The notes under the pieces were generated by a model. The model did no database searches and was not told the origin of the DNA. It was given only the letters and a program-made list of their open reading frames with translations. 64,000 bases of DNA. It comes from Lysinibacillus agricola (GTDB taxonomy: Bacteria; Bacillota; Bacilli; Bacillales_A; Planococcaceae). The position numbers and the translations under genes were made by a program. Of the stretch, positions 26,298 to 36,306 are shown piece after piece. Position 1 is the stretch's first letter. Each line of letters begins with the position of its first letter. The stretch is taken from the NCBI RefSeq assembly GCF_016638705.1, contig NZ_CP067341.1:1739501-1803500 (forward strand). Reading direction: 5' to 3'.

Positions 26298-27065
26298 ATG
26301 AATGCAACATACATTCAAAATTCAATTGCACAGTTAAAAACAGAGATTTTCATGGATGTTCGTCATAGAACTTTGCAAAAATACACAGGGGTACCTGTGC
26401 TCGATGAAAATCAATTATTTTACTTGTTAGTTCCCTTTTTGAATGGTGAAGAGTGGCAACAAAAGCAAAGAGAAGCTGCAATCACTGTTGGGATTGTGTA
26501 CGCAGCCTTATCGGCGCACGATCATATAGAAGAATTAAATGCCACATCAAAAGAACAGCAGCTAACCGTTTTAGCTGGAGACTTTTATAGTGGCCGTTAT
26601 TATGAAATTTTAGCAATGTCAGGAAATGTCGCATTGATTCGAAACTTGTCGCAAGGGATTGTGGCACGTTGTGAACACCAAATTAAAGTATATGAGACAA
26701 AAAAACGATCAATTGAACAATGGTTTGCCTCAATAAGTAATATTGAATCAGGATTAATCTCTAAATTTTTTGAGCTCTATTCATTTAGCGAATATGTTCC
26801 AATTATGGAGAAGAGCTTATTAATTTTGCGTTTAGAGAGAGAATGGGCGACATATCAACGTGGGCAAGTATCTTTAATGAGTAAAGCCCTTGAAGAAAGT
26901 GCGAGATATGCTGGAGCGACCTATAGCAACGTCATCCAGGACAAAATTGTGCAATTAAAAACAGAGCTGTTACAGATGATAGGAGATGCATCGTTTTTAC
27001 AAAGTGATGTGAAACAGGCTCTACAAGCACGTGTAGAGGCATCCATTGCTTCTACTAATGGATAA
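26298..27065 (+). CDS. hepS: heptaprenyl diphosphate synthase component I
   Basis: HepS is the small non-catalytic subunit that pairs with HepT to make the C35 side chain of menaquinone-7. The protein is 255 residues, helical and without a DDxxD motif, as the family requires. It is identified mostly from gene order (mtrB-hepS-menG-hepT-ndk) and from likeness to the HEPPP-synthase subunit 1 fold (KTEIFMDVRHRTLQKYTGVP...). AAATGGAGTAAGGTCT precedes the ATG. Confidence 0.88.
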   Translation: MNATYIQNSIAQLKTEIFMDVRHRTLQKYTGVPVLDENQLFYLLVPFLNGEEWQQKQREAAITVGIVYAALSAHDHIEELNATSKEQQLTVLAGDFYSGRYYEILAMSGNVALIRNLSQGIVARCEHQIKVYETKKRSIEQWFASISNIESGLISKFFELYSFSEYVPIMEKSLLILRLEREWATYQRGQVSLMSKALEESARYAGATYSNVIQDKIVQLKTELLQMIGDASFLQSDVKQALQARVEASIASTNG

Positions 27066-27080
27066 GAGAGGTTTTTCAAA

Positions 27081-27785
27081 ATGGCTAAAACGAAAGAAGA
27101 GCACGTGCACGAAGTATTTGAAAGTATTTCGCAAAGCTATGACAAAATGAATGGTGTTATTAGTTTCCAGATGCATGTTGGCTGGCGCGATGATACGATG
27201 AAGCGCATGGCAGTAAAACCTGGAGCGAAGGCACTGGATGTTTGCTGTGGTACGGCAGATTGGACAATTGCCTTAGCTGATGCGGTTGGTGAAGGCGGAG
27301 AAGTAAAGGGGCTAGACTTCAGTAAAAACATGCTGGAGGTTGGCGAGCAAAAGGTAAAGCCATATCCACAGATTGAACTAATACATGGAAATGCTATGGA
27401 ATTACCTTTCCCGGACAATACATTTGATTATGTAACGATTGGTTTTGGTCTTCGCAATGTACCAGATTATTTACAAGTATTAAAGGAAATGAATCGTGTT
27501 GTAAAACCAGGTGGAATGGTTGTTTGTTTAGAAACATCTCAATCTGAAATTCCCGGCTATCGACAACTATTCCGTTTTTATTTTAAATTTATAATGCCGA
27601 TATTTGGTAAAATATTTGCTAAAAGCTTTAAAGAATATTCTTGGCTACAGGAATCAGCAAATGATTTCCCAGGTATGAAGAAATTAGCGGCAATGTTTGA
27701 ACAGGCAGGTTTAGAAAAAGTAACGTACAAAGCATACAGTGGCGGTGCTGCGGCAATGCATATGGGCTTTAAAAAGGTACGTTAA
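27081..27785 (+). CDS. menG: demethylmenaquinone methyltransferase
   Basis: This 234-residue SAM-dependent methyltransferase performs the last step of menaquinone synthesis. Motifs are [16 protein letters not shown] (SAM loop), [21 protein letters not shown] and [13 protein letters not shown]. It starts 15 bases after hepS, with AAGAGAGGTTTTTCAAA upstream. It is called menH or ubiE in some annotations. Confidence 0.95.
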   Translation: MAKTKEEHVHEVFESISQSYDKMNGVISFQMHVGWRDDTMKRMAVKPGAKALDVCCGTADWTIALADAVGEGGEVKGLDFSKNMLEVGEQKVKPYPQIELIHGNAMELPFPDNTFDYVTIGFGLRNVPDYLQVLKEMNRVVKPGGMVVCLETSQSEIPGYRQLFRFYFKFIMPIFGKIFAKSFKEYSWLQESANDFPGMKKLAAMFEQAGLEKVTYKAYSGGAAAMHMGFKKVR

Positions 27786-27804
27786 TGGGGGAAGGTTTTC
27801 ACAC

Positions 27805-28779
27805 GTGGAAAAGATGAAGTTAAAACTACTCTATTCCGATTTGAAATCAGATATCGATATCATTGAACAAGAGTTAGAAAAAGCGGTGAACTCTTCTTCA
27901 GATCTGATCAATGATGCTTCTCTCCATTTATTGCAAGCTGGTGGTAAACGGATACGGCCAATTTTTGTGTTGCTTGGCGCGAAATTTGGCGAATATGATA
28001 TCGAAAAGATGAAGGATGTAGCCGTGCCTGTAGAGCTTATTCATATGGCATCACTTGTGCATGATGATGTAATTGATGATTCCAATATGCGAAGAGGACG
28101 CCCGACAGTCAAATCACAATGGAATAATAGAGTAGCAATGTACACGGGCGATTTTATTTTTGCACGTGCACTTGAATATATTACAAAGCTTGAAGACCCA
28201 TTAGTTCATCAAATTTTAGCACGTACAATGGTGGAAATTTGTAACGGTGAAGTCATTCAAATTGAAGATAAATTTAGACTAGATCAGGGTTTAAAGGATT
28301 ATTTTAGACGAATCAAACGAAAAACGGCATTGCTGATTTCTTCTAGTTGTGAGCTTGGTGCAGTAGCAGCAGGCGTTGATCCCAAAACAGTGAGACATTT
28401 GAAACGCTTCGGTTACTTTGTTGGCATGAGCTTCCAAATTATCGATGATGTTTTAGATATTATGGCAACTGATAAAGAACTAGGAAAGCCAGCAGGCAGT
28501 GATTTATTGCAGGGCAATATTACATTACCGATTTTATTATTAAAAGATGACCCAGAGATGCAACCTTATTTAGTAAAAGTATTTGCAGGTACATTGACGG
28601 AAACAGAACGTCAAAATATGTTGCAGTATGTGCGTAAATCTGACGCAATTGAGCAAGCTAATAAAATGAGTGATAAATATTTGAAAAAGGCATTACAGGA
28701 AATAGATGCATTACCAAAACATCCCGTTAAGAAAAAACTACGTGATGTCGCTTTATTTATGGGCAAGCGTAAATTCTAG
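27805..28779 (+). CDS. hepT: heptaprenyl diphosphate synthase component II
   Basis: This 324-residue trans-prenyltransferase adds isopentenyl units to make heptaprenyl diphosphate. The first aspartate motif is LVHDDVIDD and the second IIDDVLD; GGKRIRP binds IPP. GTG 27805 is chosen as start since GGGGGAAGG lies 9 bases upstream. An ATG three codons later is too far from it, and in-frame extension into menG is unsupported. It works as a heterodimer with HepS. Confidence 0.94.
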   Translation: MEKMKLKLLYSDLKSDIDIIEQELEKAVNSSSDLINDASLHLLQAGGKRIRPIFVLLGAKFGEYDIEKMKDVAVPVELIHMASLVHDDVIDDSNMRRGRPTVKSQWNNRVAMYTGDFIFARALEYITKLEDPLVHQILARTMVEICNGEVIQIEDKFRLDQGLKDYFRRIKRKTALLISSSCELGAVAAGVDPKTVRHLKRFGYFVGMSFQIIDDVLDIMATDKELGKPAGSDLLQGNITLPILLLKDDPEMQPYLVKVFAGTLTETERQNMLQYVRKSDAIEQANKMSDKYLKKALQEIDALPKHPVKKKLRDVALFMGKRKF

Positions 28780-28866
28780 CTTTTTGTTGTACAAAGGCTC
28801 ATTTTTTGTTAATATTTATCGGTAGGTGTAAAACCTGTTATACGAATTTAAGGAGTGTATTTAAAC

Positions 28867-29283
28867 ATGGCAATCGAACAAACTTTTTTAATGGTTAAGC
28901 CTGATGGCGTAAAACGTCAAGTAGTAGGAGACATCGTAGATCGTTTTGAACGTCGCGGTTTTGTATTGAAAGGTGCTAAATTAATGGTAATTCCTACAGA
29001 ATTAGCAGAAAAGCACTATGCTGAGCATGCTGAGCGTCCATTCTTTGGTGAATTAGTTGATTTCATCACTTCTGGTCCTGTATTCGCTATGGTTTGGGAA
29101 GGCGAAAACGTAATTAAGCTTGCTCGTACAATGATGGGAGCAACTAAACCTGAAGAATCTAACCCAGGTACAATCCGTGGTGACTATGCAACAACTGTTT
29201 CTCACAACATCATTCACGGTTCTGACTCACTTGCTTCTGCTGAGCGTGAAATCGGCTTATTCTTCGGTGAAGATTTAGTTTAA
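28867..29283 (+). CDS. ndk: nucleoside diphosphate kinase
   Basis: This 138-residue enzyme moves the terminal phosphate from ATP to other NDPs through a phosphohistidine. The active-site His is in HNIIHGSDS, and the N-terminus has [15 protein letters not shown] 28867 follows TTAAGGAGTGTATTTAAAC. It ends the hep/men group, as in B. subtilis. Confidence 0.96.
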   Translation: MAIEQTFLMVKPDGVKRQVVGDIVDRFERRGFVLKGAKLMVIPTELAEKHYAEHAERPFFGELVDFITSGPVFAMVWEGENVIKLARTMMGATKPEESNPGTIRGDYATTVSHNIIHGSDSLASAEREIGLFFGEDLV

Positions 29284-29297
29284 TTTCTATCAGCACC

Positions 29298-29318
29298 AAT
29301 TATGCCTCGGCATAATTG
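29298..29318 (+). repeat. terminal palindrome of family B (remnant B6)
   Basis: AATTATGCC TCG GGCATAATT is the closing palindrome seen at the right end of copies B2 and B3, here without the rest of the element. Confidence 0.5.
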
Positions 29319-29335
29319 ATTTTGTAAATAGATTA

Positions 29336-29370
29336 AGCAATCTCAATTCAATTTGAGATTGCTTTTTTTA
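29336..29370 (+). terminator. terminator of ndk
   Basis: AGCAATCTCAA pairs with TTGAGATTGCT and is followed by TTTTTT. Confidence 0.9.
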
Positions 29371-29402
29371 TTTGTTTTGAATTGAAGCTACAGAAAGAAC
29401 CT

Positions 29403-29515
29403 TCGAAGTGGTGGATAGATTTAATAAAGCGATGGATAGGATTATTAAGTATGGATAGCCGCTTAAAGCTACAGATAGATTCCCCGAGCTGAAAGATAGA
29501 AATGGATAGAATTTT
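29403..29515 (+). repeat. GATAG-box array 3
   Basis: GATAG boxes stand at 29414, 29435, 29454, 29474, 29495 and 29505, with spacings 21, 19, 20, 21 and 10. The last spacing is one helical turn, so all boxes face the same side. The array begins about 33 bases after the ndk terminator and ends before the promoter at 29532. Confidence 0.75.
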
Positions 29516-29531
29516 CTAGATACATATAGAA

Positions 29532-29560
29532 TTGTTAAATACTTCTTATTCATGTAAAAT
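29532..29560 (+). promoter_or_regulatory. sigma-A promoter upstream of the thiolase gene
   Basis: TTGTTA (29532-29537) and TAAAAT (29555-29560) stand 17 bases apart, with TG directly before the -10 box. It would give a leader of about 130 bases. Confidence 0.5.
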
Positions 29561-29695
29561 AAATGATATAATATTCTGATAATTAAAGTTTTTCAATAGT
29601 TTAATAATCGGGAATATATTTCATAACATCCAAATACACTTTAACGTGATGGATGATAGTGAATGTGAGAATTGACAGAGCAAAGGGGTTTTAAA

Positions 29696-30844
29696 ATGAG
29701 AGAAGTAGTGATTGTTGCAGCTGTTCGTACAGCAGTTGGCAGGAGCAAAGGGGCATTAAGCAATGTTCGAGCAGATGACTTAGCGGCAGATGTGCTGCAG
29801 GAGGTTGTTCATCGAGCTGGGATTGAAAAGGAACAAGTGGAGGATGTTATTTTTGGCTGTGTGACGCAAACAGCTGAACAGGGAGCAAATATAGCCCGTA
29901 CTGCATTGTTAATGGCAGGTTTTCCAGAGACTGTCCCAGGTGTGACAATTGATCGTCAATGTGGTTCAAGTCAGCAGGCTGTACATTTTGCAGCACAGGC
30001 CATTTTAGCAGGCGATATGGACATTGTTATTGCTGGTGGGGTTGAAAGCATGACGAGGGTGTCAATGGGTTCTAACATGAAGGGTGCCCATGCAGGTAAA
30101 CGCTTACAAGATAACTATACAATTATACATCAAGGGTTATCAGCCGAGAAAATAGCGGAAAAATGGAACTTGTCAAAGAAACAGCTAAATAACTATGCTT
30201 ACAATAGTCATAGACGAGCATTAGCTGCTATTGAGGCGAGCCATTTTAAAAAGGAAATACTACCTGTCCAAGTTACGCAAGAAGATGGCTCAGTTACAAC
30301 GTTTTCTGTTGATGAAGGACCTCGGGTAGAAACGACAGTTGATAAATTAAATGGACTAAAAACTGTTTTCCAGGAAGATGGTGTGATATCAGCTGGTAAT
30401 GCAAGTCAAATGAGTGATGGTGCCTCAGCAGTAGTTGTTATGTCTTTAGAAAAGGCACAGGAGCTTGGCATCCGACCGCTTGCTAAAATTGTTACAAGGG
30501 TTGTTGTTGGCTCAGATCCGACGTTAATGCTAACTGGTCCAATTGAGGCAACTAGACAAGCGCTAGAACGTTCAGGTCTTACGATAGAAGAAATTGATAC
30601 GTATGAAGTGAATGAAGCTTTTGCGCCAGTACCACTTGTTTGGTTGCATGAAATTGGCGCAGATCCAAATAAATTAAATCCAGATGGAGGAGCAATTGCA
30701 TTAGGGCATCCATTAGGAGCGACTGGTACAAAACTGTTAACAACGATGCTATACAGAATGGAACGGGAAAATTTACGTTATGGCTTACTTGCAATTTGTG
30801 AAGGTATGGGAATGGCGAATGCCACTATTATAGAAAAAATGTAA
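29696..30844 (+). CDS. acetyl-CoA acyltransferase (thiolase)
   Basis: This 382-residue thiolase cleaves 3-ketoacyl-CoA with CoA, or condenses acetyl-CoA. The nucleophile is Cys89 in DRQCGSSQQ. The C-terminal catalytic motifs are GGAIALGHPLGATG and CEGMGMANATI. ATG 29696 follows AAAGGGGTTTTAAA. The neighbouring 3-hydroxyacyl-CoA dehydrogenase and acyl-CoA ligase suggest beta-oxidation. B. subtilis lacks this gene at the ndk-cheR junction. Confidence 0.92.
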   Translation: MREVVIVAAVRTAVGRSKGALSNVRADDLAADVLQEVVHRAGIEKEQVEDVIFGCVTQTAEQGANIARTALLMAGFPETVPGVTIDRQCGSSQQAVHFAAQAILAGDMDIVIAGGVESMTRVSMGSNMKGAHAGKRLQDNYTIIHQGLSAEKIAEKWNLSKKQLNNYAYNSHRRALAAIEASHFKKEILPVQVTQEDGSVTTFSVDEGPRVETTVDKLNGLKTVFQEDGVISAGNASQMSDGASAVVVMSLEKAQELGIRPLAKIVTRVVVGSDPTLMLTGPIEATRQALERSGLTIEEIDTYEVNEAFAPVPLVWLHEIGADPNKLNPDGGAIALGHPLGATGTKLLTTMLYRMERENLRYGLLAICEGMGMANATIIEKM

Positions 30845-30859
30845 AAGGGGTTGTGTTTG

Positions 30860-31621
30860 ATGAAGGAAGTAATAGCAGTAGTAACAGGAGGAGCATCTGG
30901 CTTAGGGGAGGCTACTGTTCGCAAAATTGTTGCAGAAGGTGGCAAAGCAGTAATTTTTGATCTTAATGACGAGCGAGGACATGCACTAGTGGAGGAGTTA
31001 GGGGAGAATGTCCAATATGCACGTGTTGATGTAACAAAAGAAGCTGATGTAGCGGCAGGGCTTGAGCAAGCAGTAGCAAGATTTGGGTCCATTAATGTCA
31101 CCGTGAATTGTGCTGGAATTGCTGATGCAAGTAAAGTACTTTCAAAGCGAGGTGTACATGCCCTCGATTTATTTGAAAAGGTGATTTCTGTCAATTTAAT
31201 TGGTACTTTCAATGTTATTCGCCTAGTAGCTGAGAAAATGCAACATAATGAGCCAAACGAGGATGGTCAGCGTGGCGTTATTATTAATACTGCATCTGTG
31301 GCAGCATTTGATGGGCAAATAGGCCAAGCAGCATATAGCGCATCAAAGGGTGGTGTGGCAGCGATGACGTTACCGATTGCCAGGGAGCTTGCTGAAATCG
31401 GTGTACGTGTTATGACTATTGCTCCAGGGTTAGTAGAAACACCAATGTTTGCATCGTTACCAGAGCCAGCAAGAACAGCGCTTGCCCAAATGACTCCGTT
31501 CCCAAAACGACTTGGTAAGCCATCAGAATATGCGCTATTGGTCGAAAGTATTATCAAAAATGGTTTGTTAAATGGTGAAGTAATCCGCTTGGACGGCGCG
31601 ATTCGTATGCAGCCAAAATAA
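30860..31621 (+). CDS. SDR-family 3-hydroxyacyl-CoA dehydrogenase (HSD10-like)
   Basis: This 253-residue short-chain dehydrogenase has [10 protein letters not shown] for NAD binding, NCAGIADA, and the active site YSASKGG. The insert with [13 protein letters not shown] and the ending resemble type II 3-hydroxyacyl-CoA dehydrogenases. It likely oxidises 3-hydroxyacyl-CoA to the substrate of the thiolase 15 bases upstream. ATG 30860 follows AAAAGGGGTTGTGTTTG. Substrate chain length cannot be told from sequence. Confidence 0.9.
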   Translation: MKEVIAVVTGGASGLGEATVRKIVAEGGKAVIFDLNDERGHALVEELGENVQYARVDVTKEADVAAGLEQAVARFGSINVTVNCAGIADASKVLSKRGVHALDLFEKVISVNLIGTFNVIRLVAEKMQHNEPNEDGQRGVIINTASVAAFDGQIGQAAYSASKGGVAAMTLPIARELAEIGVRVMTIAPGLVETPMFASLPEPARTALAQMTPFPKRLGKPSEYALLVESIIKNGLLNGEVIRLDGAIRMQPK

Positions 31622-31633
31622 GGGTAACAAGAA

Positions 31634-31766
31634 GGTGCTTGACTCCTGCTAAAAAAGAAAGACCTTACAAAGGGCTAAAGGATGAGGAGGGCTAAAACCA
31701 TCTTCCTGTGATTACGCCTTCATGAAGGTTTGATGTGGAACGGTGTTTGTCTGCGGATAGCGAGCC
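31634..31766 (+). repeat. family A repeat, decayed remnant A5
   Basis: Short matches only: GAGGGCTAAAACCATC, TCCTGTGATTACGCCTTC and a closing GCGAGCC. Both termini are poor. It lies between the SDR gene and the acyl-CoA ligase. Confidence 0.4.
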
Positions 31767-31869
31767 AAAAAAAAGGTTTATCAGTATATCTTGTTTCATA
31801 TGTATTTGTTGGTAGCAGCAGTCAGCCTTGGACGTTTCAAAAATTTTATGAACAAAGGGGAGCGTTGTT

Positions 31870-33495
31870 ATGAATATGATGGATACACCTTTATTATTAA
31901 CAAGTTTTTTGGATCGAGCAGAACGATTTTTTCATGCGAAAAAAATATATTCGCGGACAAGCCCTACAACAATTCACGAGTTTACCTATAAAGAATATGT
32001 AAAACGGACTCGTAAATTAGCAGATGCCCTTACAAAGCTAGGGATGGAGCGAGGTATGAAGGTAGGTACCTTTGCTTGGAATCACCACCGCCATTTAGAA
32101 GCGTATTTTGCAGTCCCATGTGCAGGAGCTGTATTGCATATGATTAATATTCGATTAGCGCCTGAGCATATTGTTTATGTAATTAATCATGCAGAAGATG
32201 AAATATTACTAATTGATGATAACTTAGTTCCACTTATAGCACCGATTGTCTCACAACTTAAATCAGTAAAGCATTTTATCGTAATGGGAGATACTGTTGT
32301 GCTAGAAGACATCCCATTACCGAATGCCCTTTCTTATGAGGCATTACTCGAAGAGGCAAATGATGATTTTAGATTCCCGGATAATTTAGATGAAAATACA
32401 CCTGCTGGCATGTGCTACACAAGTGCGACTACAGGAATGCCAAAGGGTGTGGTGTATACTCATCGTAGTATTGTCCTCCATACTATGGCAGCAGGAATCT
32501 CCGATAGTATTGCAATAGGTGAGGCTGATGTTTTACTACCTGTCGTACCAATGTTTCATGCGAATGCGTGGGGATTTCCGTTCGCTGGTGTATTATTTGG
32601 TGCTACACAGGTGCTTCCTGGGCCAATGTTTACACCGCAGCTATTACTTGATTTATTTGAAACATATAAGGTAACGTTGACTGCTGGAGTACCGACAATT
32701 TGGCTTGGGGTATTACAGGAGCAACGCAAAAATCCTCGTGATTTGTCTTCGATACGGTTGATTGTATGTGGTGGTTCAGCATCGCCGCTCGGTCTAGTTC
32801 GTGGCTTTGAGGAGGAGCTTAAAATTCCTTACATGACGGGCTACGGTATGACCGAGACGTCGCCACTTGTTAGCGTATCGACGTATTTAACACATATGCA
32901 AGATTATACGTTGGATGAAAAAATGGACGTTCGTATTACGCAGGGAATAACAGTGCCGCTCATTGAGACACGCGTAGTCAATGAAAATGGTGAAGTACCT
33001 TGGGATGGCAAAACAATGGGCGAATTGACAATTAGGGGCCCATGGATTGCTGCCGAGTATTATAACGATGAACGAACAAAGGAAGCCTTTAAAGATGGCT
33101 GGCTCTACACTGGTGATATTGCGGTAGTGACAGTAGATGGTTATATTAAAATTACAGATCGTACAAAGGATTTAATTAAGAGCGGTGGAGAATGGATTTC
33201 TTCAGTGGAGCTTGAAAATGCTTTAATGTCACATCCTAAAGTGTTTGAAGCTGCTGTTATAGCAATTCCACATGAAAAATGGATTGAACGACCTCTAGCA
33301 TGTGTTGTACCAAAGCCTGAATTTAAGGATGCCATTACGAAATCAGAGTTATTAGATGATTTACAATCGCAATTCCATAAAACATGGATTCCTGATGATG
33401 TTGTATTTTTAGATGAGGTACCTAAAACCTCTGTAGGAAAATTCATGAAGATAAAATTGCGAGAAGATTTAAAGGATTATCGAGTTGAGGTTTAG
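31870..33495 (+). CDS. long-chain fatty acid--CoA ligase
   Basis: This 541-residue ANL-family enzyme activates fatty acids to acyl-CoA through an acyl-AMP. The P-loop is TSATTGMPKGVVYTHRS, followed by GYGMTETSP, LYTGDIAV and the C-terminal hinge and lysine motif KTSVGKFMKIKLRE. AACAAAGGGGAGCGTTGTT precedes ATG 31870. Together with the thiolase and the dehydrogenase it makes a compact fatty-acid degradation group; acyl-CoA dehydrogenase and hydratase are not in the window. Confidence 0.93.
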   Translation: MNMMDTPLLLTSFLDRAERFFHAKKIYSRTSPTTIHEFTYKEYVKRTRKLADALTKLGMERGMKVGTFAWNHHRHLEAYFAVPCAGAVLHMINIRLAPEHIVYVINHAEDEILLIDDNLVPLIAPIVSQLKSVKHFIVMGDTVVLEDIPLPNALSYEALLEEANDDFRFPDNLDENTPAGMCYTSATTGMPKGVVYTHRSIVLHTMAAGISDSIAIGEADVLLPVVPMFHANAWGFPFAGVLFGATQVLPGPMFTPQLLLDLFETYKVTLTAGVPTIWLGVLQEQRKNPRDLSSIRLIVCGGSASPLGLVRGFEEELKIPYMTGYGMTETSPLVSVSTYLTHMQDYTLDEKMDVRITQGITVPLIETRVVNENGEVPWDGKTMGELTIRGPWIAAEYYNDERTKEAFKDGWLYTGDIAVVTVDGYIKITDRTKDLIKSGGEWISSVELENALMSHPKVFEAAVIAIPHEKWIERPLACVVPKPEFKDAITKSELLDDLQSQFHKTWIPDDVVFLDEVPKTSVGKFMKIKLREDLKDYRVEV

Positions 33496-33641
33496 TTGAC
33501 TAGAAAGATGAAGGTGGTGACTAACTACCTTCATTTTTTTATTGAGAATAATTTAGTTAAATTGATGAAAGAATGGAAAGAAAAATGAAACTATTTTTCC
33601 ATTTTGCCGTATAATCATTATTAATGAGAGGATGTGGACGT

Positions 33642-33872
33642 GTGTCAATTGCGGTGGTTGCGATTATTGGAGGGGTAATTATTTCTTTAGCAGGTATTTT
33701 TACGGATGCACATACAAGAAAACAAAAAATTAAATTAAAAGCTATTGAGAAGGAAGTGGAGCTAGAAAAGCTCAGATTAGAAACGTATACGGTGGAAACA
33801 GAAAAAATGCGCCTAGAATTAGAGCAGTCCAAAATGTTATTATTAGAGGAAAAGCAAAACTCAACTAAGTAA
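33642..33872 (+). CDS. small membrane-anchored coiled-coil protein
   Basis: This 76-residue protein has one N-terminal membrane span (SIAVVAIIGGVIISLAGIF) followed by a highly charged helix (about residues 22-72) with heptad-like Leu/Met spacing, typical of a coiled coil. GTG 33642 is favoured because GAGAGGATG lies just upstream; ATG 33624 would overlap that site. I do not recognise the family. It stands between the acyl-CoA ligase and cheR. Confidence 0.6.
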   Translation: MSIAVVAIIGGVIISLAGIFTDAHTRKQKIKLKAIEKEVELEKLRLETYTVETEKMRLELEQSKMLLLEEKQNSTK

Positions 33873-33923
33873 CTTGGAATACATGTGAAAGACTATTTCA
33901 GGAATGACACTTTTCCGCTATAA

Positions 33924-34727
<804 letters not shown>

Positions 34728-34810
34728 TTAATAATATGAGAAAAGCATTCGTACAGTAGACAACATGAATGTCATGTACATATTTTTAAGGCTTCAGACA
34801 TAGATAATCG

Positions 34811-34848
34811 TACGCTTTTCGCTTGTAAAAGCAAAAAGCGTATTTTTT
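34811..34848 (+). terminator. terminator of cheR
   Basis: TACGCTTTTCGCTT pairs with AAGCAAAAAGCGTA (one bulge) and is followed by TTTTTT. It also carries the end of the cheR 3' region, in which nothing else is seen. Confidence 0.75.
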
Positions 34849-35074
34849 ATAAGTAAGCACTTCATTTCAGTAGTGTAGCGAATATAGGATGTCTAAATAT
34901 TTTTTTACACAAATCGTTCAGAATATTCGAATTTAACAAAGCGGTGAAATGGGTTAAAAATGATGTGCTGAAAACTTTTTAGTTTATAAATTGCTAGAAT
35001 AATTTAAAATTTGCAAACAATTAAAACGAGACTTAAAGACATTTGCAAAAGAACTGTTTTTTTAGAAAATATAT

Positions 35075-35082
35075 GTTATAGT
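35075..35082 (+). promoter_or_regulatory. extended -10 element of the aro operon promoter
   Basis: TG at 35075-35076... followed by TATAGT (35077-35082) fits an extended -10 promoter 42 bases before aroC; no matching -35 is seen. The rest of the 396-base cheR-aroC gap (34849-35070) is AT-rich, without gene, hairpin or T-box signature. Confidence 0.4.
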
Positions 35083-35123
35083 GAAAAATACATACTTTAG
35101 CGAGTTGAAGGGAGAAAGCGTTT

Positions 35124-36305
35124 ATGCGTTACTTAACAGCGGGAGAGTCACACGGCCCCCAACTAACAACAATTATTGAGGGCTTACCGTCACTCTTACC
35201 AATTACAGCAGAAAAAATTAACCACGATTTAAAACGTCGCCAAGGAGGACATGGACGTGGTCGCCGTATGCAAATCGAAACGGATACAGTGGAAATAGTT
35301 GCCGGTGTTCGTCACGGACAAACACTTGGTTCCCCTGTAGCACTCGTAGTCACAAATGATGACTGGAAGCACTGGACAAAAATTATGGGAGCAGAGCCAT
35401 TAGGAGAAGATGTAAATCCTGAAGATATCAAACGTCAAATTTCACGTCCACGTCCAGGACATGCGGATTTAGTAGGTGGCATGAAATATGGACACCGTGA
35501 TTTACGTAATGTGTTAGAGCGTTCTTCAGCACGTGAGACAACTGTTCGTGTAGCAGTAGGATCTGTTGCAAAAGCGTTATTAAATGAATTAGGTATTTCC
35601 ATTGTGGCACATGTAACAGAAATCGTTGGTATTAAGGCAGATACTTCCTTAGTAGAAGGGAAATCTGTAGATGAAATTCGTGCCATTGTTGAAGCAGATC
35701 CTTGCTATTGCGTTGACCCAGAGGCATCTGCAAAAATGGTAGCGGCGATTGATGAAGCGAAAAAAGCTGGTGACTCAATTGGTGGCGTTGTTGAAGTCAT
35801 CGTGGAAGGAATGCCAGCTGGTGTTGGATCATATGTTCATTATGATCGTAAGCTAGATTCGAAACTAGCAGCTGCAATGCTATCTATCAATGCATTTAAA
35901 GGTGTTGAATTTGGAATTGGGTTTGAAATGGCACGCCGTAAAGGCTCTGAAGTACATGATGAAATCATTTGGTCAGAGGAAGAAGGCTATACACGTGCAA
36001 CAAATCGACTTGGTGGTTTAGAAGGTGGAATGTCTACTGGAATGCCAATTGTCGTACGTGGTGTAATGAAACCAATCCCTACATTATATAAACCGTTACA
36101 AAGCGTTGATATTGAAACGAAAGAGCCGTTTAAAGCTAGTGTAGAGCGCTCGGATAGCTGTGCTGTACCAGCAGCATCAGTTGTTGCTGAGCACGTTATT
36201 GCCTGGGAAATAGCAAATGCAATATTGGAACAGTTCCATAGCGATCAATTACCTCAACTAAAAGCTCAAATCGACGAACAGCGTCGTTATACAAAGGGGT
36301 TCTAA
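35124..36305 (+). CDS. aroC: chorismate synthase
   Basis: This 393-residue enzyme makes chorismate from EPSP with reduced FMN (aroF in B. subtilis naming). It has the family signatures GESHGPQL at the N-terminus, [45 protein letters not shown] and [32 protein letters not shown] precedes ATG 35124. It is first in a tightly packed aromatic amino acid operon. Confidence 0.96.
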   Translation: MRYLTAGESHGPQLTTIIEGLPSLLPITAEKINHDLKRRQGGHGRGRRMQIETDTVEIVAGVRHGQTLGSPVALVVTNDDWKHWTKIMGAEPLGEDVNPEDIKRQISRPRPGHADLVGGMKYGHRDLRNVLERSSARETTVRVAVGSVAKALLNELGISIVAHVTEIVGIKADTSLVEGKSVDEIRAIVEADPCYCVDPEASAKMVAAIDEAKKAGDSIGGVVEVIVEGMPAGVGSYVHYDRKLDSKLAAAMLSINAFKGVEFGIGFEMARRKGSEVHDEIIWSEEEGYTRATNRLGGLEGGMSTGMPIVVRGVMKPIPTLYKPLQSVDIETKEPFKASVERSDSCAVPAASVVAEHVIAWEIANAILEQFHSDQLPQLKAQIDEQRRYTKGF

Positions 36306-36306
36306 T

